A stretch of DNA of 10,621 bases from assembly GCA_004525885.1 (NCBI GenBank), contig SPBV01000047.1, forward strand, positions 1 to 10,621, read 5' to 3'. The stretch comes from Nitrosomonadales bacterium. GTDB lineage: Bacteria > Pseudomonadota > Gammaproteobacteria > Burkholderiales > Nitrosomonadaceae. The position numbers and the translations under genes were made by a program. The notes under the pieces are model-generated. The model did no database searches. It was not told where the DNA came from and saw nothing but the letters and a program-made list of their open reading frames with translations. Positions within the stretch are counted from its first letter, which is position 1. The number at the start of each line of letters is the position of its first letter. Shown in pieces: positions 1 to 7,001 of the stretch.

Positions 1-69
1 AAGGCAGAAGATATAGCGCTTGTAGAATCCGTTTTGGAAGAAACGACACGTGATAAAAATAGAATTTAG
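1..69 (+). CDS. 3' end of an unidentified gene (partial)
   Basis: The frame starting at base 1 is open for 22 codons and ends at a TAG at 67-69. The other two forward frames close within this stretch, at 13-15 and 49-51. The visible C-terminus is charged and helix-like (it contains VESVLEETTRDKN), which resembles a soluble protein tail rather than random translation. The gap to lptF is 56 nt on the same strand, so the gene could be cotranscribed with lptF. The piece is too short to name a family, and chance openness over 22 codons is quite possible. Confidence 0.4.
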   Translation, partial: KAEDIALVESVLEETTRDKNRI

Positions 70-125
70 TACCGCTTTTCTATGTAGTAAGTTGGTTTCA
101 TGAAAAGTTTTGTAAGAGAGAGTAC

Positions 126-1202
126 GTGAAAATAATAAATAAATATATTATACGCGAGCTATTGATCCCATTCACGGTGTTAATCGTGATTTTATCCGGG
201 TTATTTTCTAGTTTTATTAGTGCCCGTTTTCTTGCAGAAGCCATAACAGAGTCACTTGGAATTGCCGCCATGCTGAAGTTAGTAATGCTTAAGACTTTAA
301 TTGCCTTAGAAGTACTTGTGCCGATCGCTCTTTATATCGCTATAATAATTGGGCTTGGCAGAATGAATAGAGATCAGGAAATTAATGTATTGCGTTCTGT
401 GGGTATTAGTGAACATCGCATAATTTATGCTGTACTTATAGTTGCAATCCCAGTTGGGATTATTAGTGGTGCGCTTTCTATATTTGTTCGTCCTTGGGCA
501 TATGAGGAGAATTATATTTTACTATCTCAGGCAGCAGCTGAGTTAAATACAGATAGATTCCAAGCCGGACGTTTCTATGGAAGCGAGAAAAGTGGCAGAG
601 TGGTTTATATTAATTCAAAGGATGAATCTGGTAAGCAGATGAGAAAGATATTTCACTTTGTGAGTAAGGATAATGGAAGTGAGATCCTCGTTGCCAAAGA
701 GGGAGAACAGAAGAAGCTAGTCCGTGGTCAGCGGCCCCAGTTACATTTATTCGAAGGTTATATTTATAAACTTGCACATTCTTCTACAAAAGATACTGTT
801 TCTCATTTTAAAAAACTAGTGTATTTCGGCGACGATAGTTACACGTTAGATTACAAACGAAAGTCAGCAACGACTAAGGTTTTAATGGACTCAAGTCAGC
901 CAACTGACATTGCCGAACTTCAATGGCGCCTCTCTCGACCCATTGCAACTATTTTTTTAGCCTTGATTGCTATACCATTTAGCCGCACTTCTCCTCGAAA
1001 TAATGAAGGAGAGAGAGTTTATTTTGCTGCAGCCTTTGTTTTCGCGATCTATTATATTTTAAACGGATTAGCCCAGACGTGGGTAGAGCAAGGAAAAGTA
1101 GGAAGCATGCCTGGAGTGTGGTGGCTATACGTATTAATGCTCATTGCTTCACTTGGTCTACTTTTCCCCAACGGCTGGAAACGGCTTTTTCAGTCTAGAT
1201 GA
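126..1202 (+). CDS. lptF: LPS export system permease LptF
   Basis: LptF is one of two inner-membrane permease subunits of the LptB2FG transporter. This complex extracts LPS from the outer leaflet of the inner membrane and passes it to LptC and the LptA bridge. The 358-residue length is normal for the YjgP/YjgQ family. Hydrophobic segments lie near residues 12-34, 50-78 and 98-121. A polar periplasmic beta-rich domain (about 125-265) follows, then three more membrane segments near 272-290, 298-318 and 330-350, which is the family layout. The cytoplasmic stretch GRMNRDQEINVLRSVGIS (about 78-95) is the conserved coupling-helix region that contacts LptB, and ELQWRLSRPIA opens the C-terminal membrane half. 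The start is a GTG at 126, preceded by the purine-rich AAGAGAGAG. The stop overlaps the lptG start as ATGA, implying translational coupling. Confidence 0.95.
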   Translation: MKIINKYIIRELLIPFTVLIVILSGLFSSFISARFLAEAITESLGIAAMLKLVMLKTLIALEVLVPIALYIAIIIGLGRMNRDQEINVLRSVGISEHRIIYAVLIVAIPVGIISGALSIFVRPWAYEENYILLSQAAAELNTDRFQAGRFYGSEKSGRVVYINSKDESGKQMRKIFHFVSKDNGSEILVAKEGEQKKLVRGQRPQLHLFEGYIYKLAHSSTKDTVSHFKKLVYFGDDSYTLDYKRKSATTKVLMDSSQPTDIAELQWRLSRPIATIFLALIAIPFSRTSPRNNEGERVYFAAAFVFAIYYILNGLAQTWVEQGKVGSMPGVWWLYVLMLIASLGLLFPNGWKRLFQSR

Positions 1203-2266
1203 TTTTAATAATAAATCGTTATCTTGGTTTTCAGGTCTTCATTGGCCTCTGCATTGCCACTGCAGTACTTTTGCCATTGTTCGCTTTCTTGGATTTGTTA
1301 GAGCAACTAGATGATGTGGGCAGAGGCACATACCAGGTTAAAGATGCATTCCTATACACTGCATTAATGTTGCCACGCAGGTTTAGCCAGCTTGCACCAT
1401 TTATTGCATTATTGGGTAACGTAATCGCATTAGGAAGATTAGCAATTAATCTAGAGCTAACCGCGCTGCGAGTGGCGGGCTTCTCTCCTGTTCGCATAAG
1501 TATAGCGCCGCTCTCCGTCGGGCTAATCCTCTTAATTTTTATAGCCATACTGGAACAGTTTGTTGCTCCACAACTTCAGCAAAAAGCAATCTTACACCGA
1601 GCTGCCGCACTTGATCAGAGCGTGCAACTTGGTAAAGATCTTGGTACCTGGACACGAAATAAGAGAAATATATTACGTATTGGTGAAATGATAAATGCCA
1701 AGAGAGCGGCAAACGTAGAGGTGTTACATTTTGACGACGATGGCTCTCTGTTATCTTATACTCATGCTAAATATGCTGACATTATTGATAATAATTTGTG
1801 GGAATTAAGCGAAGTCATTAGCAAGACATTTACTAAAGAACAAATTGAATCTATAAGCACAAGTTCGATGCAATGGAAATCATTTGTGAATCCAGCTGAC
1901 ATTTCGACTTTAAACAAATCGCCAGATAGTTTGTCACCTTTTGATTTGTTTAAACATGTACGTTTCTTACGAAATACAGGTCAAGAAGCGGACGCATATG
2001 AACTGGCTTTGTGGCGAAAAGCTGGCGGGGCATTGACAACAATTGCAATGCTGCTGCTTTCCATCCCTTTCGTTTTCGGATCTTCTCGAACGGGTCTTAC
2101 TAACAAATTAGTGCTTGCAGTTTTAGTCGGGATGAGTGTCTATCTGCTTGATCAAATTATAGCAAATGCAGGTCTGTTGTTACATTTGAGTCCGGCTTTG
2201 ACCGCTCTATTCCCAGGATTTGCGCTGATCCTATTAGCTAATTCTTGGTTACAGAGGATTCCCTAA
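1199..2266 (+). CDS. lptG: LPS export system permease LptG
   Basis: LptG is the second permease subunit of LptB2FG and pairs with LptF to form the LPS cavity. The 355 residues follow the family layout. Membrane segments lie near 12-35, 55-80 and 98-122, a periplasmic jellyroll-type domain near 123-268, and membrane segments near 278-295, 302-330 and 333-352. The conserved cytoplasmic coupling region LGRLAINLELTALRVAGFSP (about 78-97) and the LWRKAGGALTT...IPFVFG stretch before the fifth membrane segment are recognisable. The ATG at 1199 overlaps the lptF stop by four bases. Being second in the lptF-lptG order and having the GRLA..LELTALR motif favour LptG over a second LptF. No LptB, LptC or LptA gene is in the window, as is usual because those are normally encoded elsewhere. 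Confidence 0.95.
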   Translation: MILIINRYLGFQVFIGLCIATAVLLPLFAFLDLLEQLDDVGRGTYQVKDAFLYTALMLPRRFSQLAPFIALLGNVIALGRLAINLELTALRVAGFSPVRISIAPLSVGLILLIFIAILEQFVAPQLQQKAILHRAAALDQSVQLGKDLGTWTRNKRNILRIGEMINAKRAANVEVLHFDDDGSLLSYTHAKYADIIDNNLWELSEVISKTFTKEQIESISTSSMQWKSFVNPADISTLNKSPDSLSPFDLFKHVRFLRNTGQEADAYELALWRKAGGALTTIAMLLLSIPFVFGSSRTGLTNKLVLAVLVGMSVYLLDQIIANAGLLLHLSPALTALFPGFALILLANSWLQRIP

Positions 2267-2310
2267 TTATTTACATAGCAGAGTTTGATTCATTCAACCG
2301 GTTAGTATAA

Positions 2311-3303
2311 ATGACAGAAGAGTTACGAATTAAAAAATTACAAATGGGCGAGGCTAAGATTGGGTTACTTTTCAATCCTCTTAGCGGACGAATCCGCAAG
2401 CGTAAGGAAGCAATAAAGCATGCGCTAGTAGAAATTCCCGGTGCAATTATTCGAGAAGCAACGAGCGTGCCTGAGTTCAATGCAACCGTGAGTGATTTTT
2501 TGCATGATGGTATTGATCTGCTGGTAATTGCTGGTGGAGATGGTACGGTGCAGGCAGTTTTGAATCATTTGTTCACAGCGCATCCCCTTACTAGTTGGCC
2601 GATTCTTGCGATAGTACCTGGTGGTACGACCAATATGACGGCACTTGATTTAGTTAAATATGACGATCCAGAAGAATCGGCACGAAATTTAAATCGATAC
2701 TTGTTGAAACGGACTCTACCCTTACTATTGCGACGACATGTATTGTGTATAGAGCAAACGGGCGTTGATAAGGTGTATGGTATGTTTTTTGCTGTTGGTA
2801 TTATTGCTCGTGCTGTAATATTCTCCCGGAGCGGAATCAAGCAGGTGAGAATTACCGGAGAAATTTATTCAGGCCTAATCATGGCAGTTTATTTTATTGG
2901 ATTGATTCTTAAGCGTTGCAAAGGGGCATGGGCTCCAGCTAAGATGGCAACTATCAAGGTGGGTGGAAAGATTTTCAATGGCTCTCATCAGTTTCTGTTT
3001 GCCAGTGCACTTGATCGTTTACTATTTAATATGCGCCCATACTGGGGGCAGGAGCAGGAGCCGCTTCATATTACATTTGTAAAGCAGAAGCGGAAAAAAT
3101 CTATACGTTCGATATGGCCACTAATCTCAGGTCGAGGTACAGTCCTTACGGAGGATGAAGGGTATCATAGCTACAATAGCAGCGTGGTGGAACTGGCGAT
3201 AGATGACGACTATATCATCGACGGTGAATCCTTCTACGCTGCAAGTCAAAATGGGCCGTTAAAAATCTCGGCAGCCGGACCAGTCTCTTTCTTGAATTGG
3301 TAG
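2311..3303 (+). CDS. Diacylglycerol kinase-family lipid kinase
   Basis: This 330-residue protein belongs to the DagK/LCB5/YegS-type lipid kinase family, which phosphorylates a lipid hydroxyl (diacylglycerol, sphingoid base or similar) using ATP. Visible motifs are FNPLSG (21-26, nucleotide-binding loop), AGGDGTV (74-80, the family signature), PGGTTNMTA (103-111) and DGE (304-306, acidic active-site residues near the C-terminus). The usual third motif reads close to P-x-G-T-x-N-D-x-A, so the Asp is replaced by Met here. A hydrophobic run near 186-200 could associate with the membrane. Kinase activity is well supported but the lipid substrate is not. The gene lies 44 nt after lptG and 30 nt before a putative CTP:phosphatidate cytidylyltransferase, which favours diacylglycerol as substrate. 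An internal ATG at 2344 is an alternative start, and neither start has a strong ribosome site. Confidence 0.85.
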   Translation: MTEELRIKKLQMGEAKIGLLFNPLSGRIRKRKEAIKHALVEIPGAIIREATSVPEFNATVSDFLHDGIDLLVIAGGDGTVQAVLNHLFTAHPLTSWPILAIVPGGTTNMTALDLVKYDDPEESARNLNRYLLKRTLPLLLRRHVLCIEQTGVDKVYGMFFAVGIIARAVIFSRSGIKQVRITGEIYSGLIMAVYFIGLILKRCKGAWAPAKMATIKVGGKIFNGSHQFLFASALDRLLFNMRPYWGQEQEPLHITFVKQKRKKSIRSIWPLISGRGTVLTEDEGYHSYNSSVVELAIDDDYIIDGESFYAASQNGPLKISAAGPVSFLNW

Positions 3304-3333
3304 TATATAAAAGGATCCTACAGGCTTGTATCA

Positions 3334-4323
3334 ATGACAGATCGTGCATTAACATTGGATAGAAAACTCCCTGATGGCTTGGTTTCAGAAGTCGCTTCTA
3401 TGGGATCAAGACCTGTGACAGCAGATTTCTCAATCCTTGTCGAAGAACTGAAATTACGTTTTGAGTCATCGCTAGATGCCGTTCTTCTTTATGGGTCTTG
3501 CTTGCGTTCTCAAGAGATTGGTGATGGCGTAGTAGATTTTTATACTGTGGTTGATAACTACAGTAATGCCTACCAAGAACACTACTTGCGCTATTTCAAT
3601 GCATGGTTACCGCCGAATGTGTTTTATCTTGAGGTGTCTACACAGAAAAAAACATTTCGTGCCAAATATGCAGTTATCTCAATGGCAGAATTTGAGAAAG
3701 GAAACCAATACTGGTTTCACTCGTATCTATGGGCACGTTTTGCCCAACCAGTCCGGTTGTTGTATGTTCGGAATGAAACTGTCCGCCAACGTATTTATAA
3801 TTCTTTGGCGCATGCAGTTGTAGCATTTCTTGGTCCCACCATTAAGGCTTTGGGGCCGTGTGTAGTAACTGCAGAAGAAATTTGGGTCAAGGGTCTGACA
3901 CTTACCTATGCAGCTGAACTTCGGCCTGAACGGGAATCGCGCGCACGTCAGCTTACCGAGCTTAATCTTGATGACTACGAACATTTGACCGAGCATGCTT
4001 TACCTGTGTTGGTGGGAATGCTTGAGAAATTACCACAAGAACCACAAGGACGGGGGGTGTACTACCGATGCTTAGTTGATGAGGCTGAGTGTAGAAGTTC
4101 ATTGAGACGCTGGTGGTTGCGTCGTTTTCAGGGGAGGATACTCTCAGTGCTTCGGCTGACAAAGGCGACATTTACCTTCCGGGACTGTATTGATTATGCT
4201 GCATGGAAAATTGAACGTCACACTGGAGTAAGTATTGAGGTCACTCCTAGACTTCGCCGTCATCCCGTGTTATTTGGCTGTAAGGTTTTCTGGAAACTAT
4301 TTCGACGAGGTGTATTGCGTTGA
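3334..4323 (+). CDS. Tam41/Mmp37-like putative phosphatidate cytidylyltransferase
   Basis: I read this 329-residue protein as a bacterial member of the Tam41/Mmp37 family, the nucleotidyltransferase-fold CDP-diacylglycerol synthase known from mitochondria. Evidence is an ordered set of motifs compared with Tam41 from memory. LLYGSCLRSQ (51-60) and VVDFYTVVD (66-74) match the YGSG...Q and LDF.F.VDD nucleotidyltransferase signature with its metal-binding aspartates (D68 and possibly D74). KYAVIS (111-116) matches KYGVIS. YLWARFAQPVRLL (131-143) matches the LY.AGRLQKPV stretch. GLTLTYAAELRPE (187-199) sits where Tam41 has a GLSY.GD.RM..GE element. The C-terminal third is rich in Arg, Trp and aromatic residues and could bind membrane peripherally; there is no clear transmembrane helix. 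AGG at 3322-3324 is a plausible ribosome site. Position after a lipid kinase fits the role. An ordinary annotation would probably be hypothetical protein. Confidence 0.6.
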   Translation: MTDRALTLDRKLPDGLVSEVASMGSRPVTADFSILVEELKLRFESSLDAVLLYGSCLRSQEIGDGVVDFYTVVDNYSNAYQEHYLRYFNAWLPPNVFYLEVSTQKKTFRAKYAVISMAEFEKGNQYWFHSYLWARFAQPVRLLYVRNETVRQRIYNSLAHAVVAFLGPTIKALGPCVVTAEEIWVKGLTLTYAAELRPERESRARQLTELNLDDYEHLTEHALPVLVGMLEKLPQEPQGRGVYYRCLVDEAECRSSLRRWWLRRFQGRILSVLRLTKATFTFRDCIDYAAWKIERHTGVSIEVTPRLRRHPVLFGCKVFWKLFRRGVLR

Positions 4324-4333
4324 TGTATATTCC

Positions 4334-4360
4334 CTAGAATAACTAGATTCTGGTGGTCTT
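4334..4360 (+). terminator. Weak possible terminator hairpin after the + strand block
   Basis: Eleven bases after the stop of the Tam41-like gene, bases 4334-4340 (CTAGAAT) pair with 4347-4353 (ATTCTGG) to give a 7-bp stem with one T-G wobble and a 6-nt loop. The downstream sequence TGGTCTTTAT is only weakly T-rich. The stem is AT-rich, so it is a poor intrinsic terminator. It lies where one is needed, between convergent genes. The rest of the 167-nt gap shows only small palindromes. Confidence 0.25.
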
Positions 4361-4490
4361 TATCCTTGCTAAGTAATCAAGTTACAAGCGTAACAGTATT
4401 AGTGTTGTAGATAATTTCTTATTTAGTTATTCAAGAATAAAGTACAAATCGTTTTCAACAAATATATATCAGCCTTATTGCCACGTTCTT

Positions 4491-5132
4491 TCAGGTTAGC
4501 AGTACATCCAAGTCGGACACCGTATTTACCTGTTCAGGAAATGGATTTTTATCTCCAGTGCGTACACGTCCCAAGAAAGCGACATTGTTAGTTTGTGCAC
4601 TTTGATAATCAATAAGCGCATCGCCAATCATAAGTACACGTGTGGGTGTGAGATCATGAGTAGACAGTATCTCTGCAATCAGAACCTGTTTCGATTTTGG
4701 AGAGCCACGCACTTCTGTGAAATAAGGCTCTAGTCCGCGACGAGTAACGATTGTATTTAGTTCTATTTCAGGTGTGCCCGAGGCAATAAACAGCGGGATT
4801 CTAGAAGATTCTATATGCACTAACTCGTTGGCACCGGGAACTGGATCACTAGCAATTACAGCCTCGACTACTAGTTTAGAGAAGCGTCTATCAAGTTCTT
4901 GTTCTTCATCCTTTGTCAGTGGTGGCATTTTCAAAAAATGCTGTTGAACATATCGGAATTTCTGGTAGCGTGACAGGCCGCCGTTCTGTTTGTGATAACG
5001 CACTGCTTTACTTGCTATCGTATTGCCATAGGACTGGTAAAGGTCAGAAAATGCTTGTGTTTTGATGTCTCCTGATTCGACCAATACTCCATCAAAATCA
5101 AAGATGATGGCCTGCCAATTTATTGCTTTCAT
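4491..5132 (-). CDS. HAD-superfamily phosphatase with a cap domain
   Basis: This 213-residue hydrolase has all four HAD motifs. Motif I is FDFDGVL (D12 nucleophile, D14 acid/base), motif II is IASGT (S118), the motif III lysine is in GSPKSK (146 or 148), and motif IV is GDALID (D171, D175). Residues 16-95 form a helical cap between motifs I and II, as in phosphoglycolate phosphatase and beta-phosphoglucomutase-type enzymes. This makes it unlike KdsC, the capless phosphatase of the normal KDO pathway. It probably dephosphorylates a small sugar or sugar-acid phosphate in the cytoplasm, or acts on an intermediate of this operon. It is the last gene of the - strand operon, and its ATG overlaps the stop of the SDR gene as ATGA. 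The exact substrate cannot be read from sequence. Confidence 0.85.
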   Translation of the reverse strand: MKAINWQAIIFDFDGVLVESGDIKTQAFSDLYQSYGNTIASKAVRYHKQNGGLSRYQKFRYVQQHFLKMPPLTKDEEQELDRRFSKLVVEAVIASDPVPGANELVHIESSRIPLFIASGTPEIELNTIVTRRGLEPYFTEVRGSPKSKQVLIAEILSTHDLTPTRVLMIGDALIDYQSAQTNNVAFLGRVRTGDKNPFPEQVNTVSDLDVLLT

Positions 5133-6058
5133 GCTCTGTTGTCGGATGCTTCTGGTGTGGCATTATCATCTATGCCGGAGTGATGTAATTTTTTGTGAAT
5201 TTCTGTTAGACAATCTAACAAGCCTTGGCCAAGGTCAACATGCTCATTGAGTACTAATTTACGGCCAATACGTGGCTGAAATGCATAAGGGGTCACTTCG
5301 TAATGATGTACCGCATTAGCTTCATCAAAATGAAGTTCTACCGGCCATGGCATAATTTCCGAGATCATCATCATGACATCTTTGATGCGCATCCGTTCCT
5401 GCCCTGTAAGAATTAGATGGCGATTAGCGAATTCTGGTGCCAGCACTTGCACGCTCATACGTGCGGCATCCTCGACATGAATATATTCACGTATAGCTTC
5501 ACCACTACCCCTGTAAGTGACTGATCGTTTTTCTACTGCTTCATGGAGCATTCGATAGATACCATTACGTTCATCACTACGTCTTCCATACAGAGATCCA
5601 TATCGCAGAATGGTGTAATCTAGTCCGTAGCGGTCATGATAGGTTTCGATAAATCGCTCTGCTGCTTGTTTGCTTGCACGATAGAAAGAACCAGACTCGG
5701 AGTATACGTACACGCTGCTAGCAAAGATAAAGCGGCGTGCTCCTGCTAGTCGAGCTGCCTCTAGTACATTCATATTGCCTAGAATATTGATTTTTGCAGT
5801 AGCCAGTGGTTTCTCATGGGCTTCATCGATGTCGGCGATTGCAGCAAAATTGTAGACTATAGCGGCACCCTGTGCAGCTTTAGTTACATCTTCCAGATTC
5901 ATAATGTCACCAACGATCATTTCTTGATCACGTTGCTGGTAGGATGACGGGATACGGTCAAACAAACGTACCCGGTAGCCGTCAGAGGAAAGCGCCTCGG
6001 CCACATGACTGCCAAGAAAACCACTAGCACCAAAAACAATTGCAATTTCTTTAGACAT
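5129..6058 (-). CDS. NAD-dependent epimerase/dehydratase (extended SDR)
   Basis: This 309-residue extended short-chain dehydrogenase/reductase is of the type that epimerises, dehydrates or reduces nucleotide sugars. The N-terminal Rossmann motif GASGFLG (10-16) is followed by an acidic residue, D34, after the second strand, which favours NAD over NADP. GDI (50-52) and FAAIADI (71-77) are the usual following strands. The active-site serine lies in FASSVYVYS (S114/S115) and the YxxxK pair is Y126/K130 in YRASK. The segment between serine and tyrosine is about 11 residues, shorter than in GalE-like enzymes, suggesting a compact active-site loop. LRYGSLYGRRSD (151-162) is the standard substrate-side motif. 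The start overlaps the upstream dehydrogenase gene by 8 nt and the stop overlaps the phosphatase start. The reaction is not determined; a sugar epimerase or 4-keto reductase are both possible. Confidence 0.85.
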   Translation of the reverse strand: MSKEIAIVFGASGFLGSHVAEALSSDGYRVRLFDRIPSSYQQRDQEMIVGDIMNLEDVTKAAQGAAIVYNFAAIADIDEAHEKPLATAKINILGNMNVLEAARLAGARRFIFASSVYVYSESGSFYRASKQAAERFIETYHDRYGLDYTILRYGSLYGRRSDERNGIYRMLHEAVEKRSVTYRGSGEAIREYIHVEDAARMSVQVLAPEFANRHLILTGQERMRIKDVMMMISEIMPWPVELHFDEANAVHHYEVTPYAFQPRIGRKLVLNEHVDLGQGLLDCLTEIHKKLHHSGIDDNATPEASDNRA

Positions 6059-7001
6059 TATTTACATCACTTTTTATCAAGCCAGTATTAATCAATCCCT
6101 CTAGCAGATTTTCAGCAGCTTCAATTTCCATACGCTTGCGTGATTCTCTAGCAAGTGAACCAATATGCGAGGTCAGAATTGCTTTGTCATTCCCAATCAA
6201 TGGACCATGGTAAGGTTCTTGTTCAAAAACATCGAGAGCAGCCATGCCTAAGTGCCCAGAAATTAATGCCTCATCTAGGGCAGTTTCATCGACAATCCCA
6301 CCCCGGGCGGAATTGATTATTATAGTGCCTGGTTTCATGCGTGCAAATGTTTTCGCATCTAGAAGGTGATGAGTGTCAGCTCCATAGGGTAGATGCAGGC
6401 TGATTACATTTGCTTCAGTTATCAATTTCTCTAACGATACTGATTCTACTCCATGGGAGGTTGGATCTATATAGGGATCATAGGCGATTACCCTCGCATC
6501 AAAAGCTTGGCACAGCCGCGCAACACGTCGACCAATATGTCCCAGTCCTATGATACCTACTATCTGGGCCGCAAGTAGTTGCCCTTGCACTCGTGGCCAT
6601 TCATTTACACGCAGCAGTCGGTCAGTCTGGCAGATTCGTCTTAAAGCAGCTAACATCAATCCCATTGTGAGCTCAGCCACTGCTTGGGCTGGAGCTTCGG
6701 GAGTATTAAAAACGGAAATGTCCCGGATCTTTGCTGCAGCAAGGTCAACACTATCTAGGCCAGCCCCACAGCGTGATACTACTCTTAAGCCTTTGGCAGA
6801 AGCAAAAACACGCTCGGTCAGAGGTTCAATACCAGCAATCATTCCAACAGTGTCTTCCCCAAGTAGCCCTATGATTTCATCCTCTGTGAGTTTGCGTTTG
6901 TAACTATTTCCAACAATATGCATTCCAGAGTTTACTAAATTGCGCAGACAAGAATTATTGTCCACATCAAATGAAGAAGTAGAAATGACTAATTTTCTCA
7001 T
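6051..7001 (-). CDS. D-2-hydroxyacid dehydrogenase (SerA/PGDH-like)
   Basis: This NAD-dependent dehydrogenase interconverts a D-2-hydroxy acid and a 2-keto acid. With the start chosen here it has 316 residues. The Rossmann motif is GIIGLGHIG (149-157), and D175 in AYDPY binds the NAD ribose. The catalytic triad is complete: R233 in SARGG, E262 in FEQEP and H279 in SHIGS. It lacks the C-terminal ACT domain of E. coli SerA, so it resembles the short-form phosphoglycerate dehydrogenase, glyoxylate reductase and hydroxypyruvate reductase group. A longer reading from 7037 adds 12 polar residues. I prefer ATG 7001 because it forms an ATGA overlap with the aldolase stop and has AAAGG just upstream. 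Likely substrates in this operon are a glycerate or sugar-acid intermediate, which is inference. Confidence 0.88.
   Translation of the reverse strand: MRKLVISTSSFDVDNNSCLRNLVNSGMHIVGNSYKRKLTEDEIIGLLGEDTVGMIAGIEPLTERVFASAKGLRVVSRCGAGLDSVDLAAAKIRDISVFNTPEAPAQAVAELTMGLMLAALRRICQTDRLLRVNEWPRVQGQLLAAQIVGIIGLGHIGRRVARLCQAFDARVIAYDPYIDPTSHGVESVSLEKLITEANVISLHLPYGADTHHLLDAKTFARMKPGTIIINSARGGIVDETALDEALISGHLGMAALDVFEQEPYHGPLIGNDKAILTSHIGSLARESRKRMEIEAAENLLEGLINTGLIKSDVNNV

Noticed and set aside
4381..4394. Small hairpin GTTAC-AAGC-GTAAC in the convergent gap.
   Set aside because: A 5-bp stem without a following T-tract is common by chance and does not support a terminator.
4427..4440. Palindrome TTATTC-AA-GAATAA in the convergent gap.
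   Set aside because: Only 6-bp AT arms with a 2-nt centre, no T-run on either strand. Likely chance in AT-rich spacer.
4491..5132. HAD protein as KdsC, the KDO-8-phosphate phosphatase.
   Set aside because: KdsC is a capless HAD with little sequence between motifs I and II, whereas this protein has a cap of about 80 residues and phosphoglycolate-phosphatase-type motifs.
6550..6903. Open frame of 117 codons on the + strand.
   Set aside because: It lies wholly opposite the dehydrogenase gene, whose Rossmann and catalytic motifs are intact; the + strand product looks like a shadow translation.
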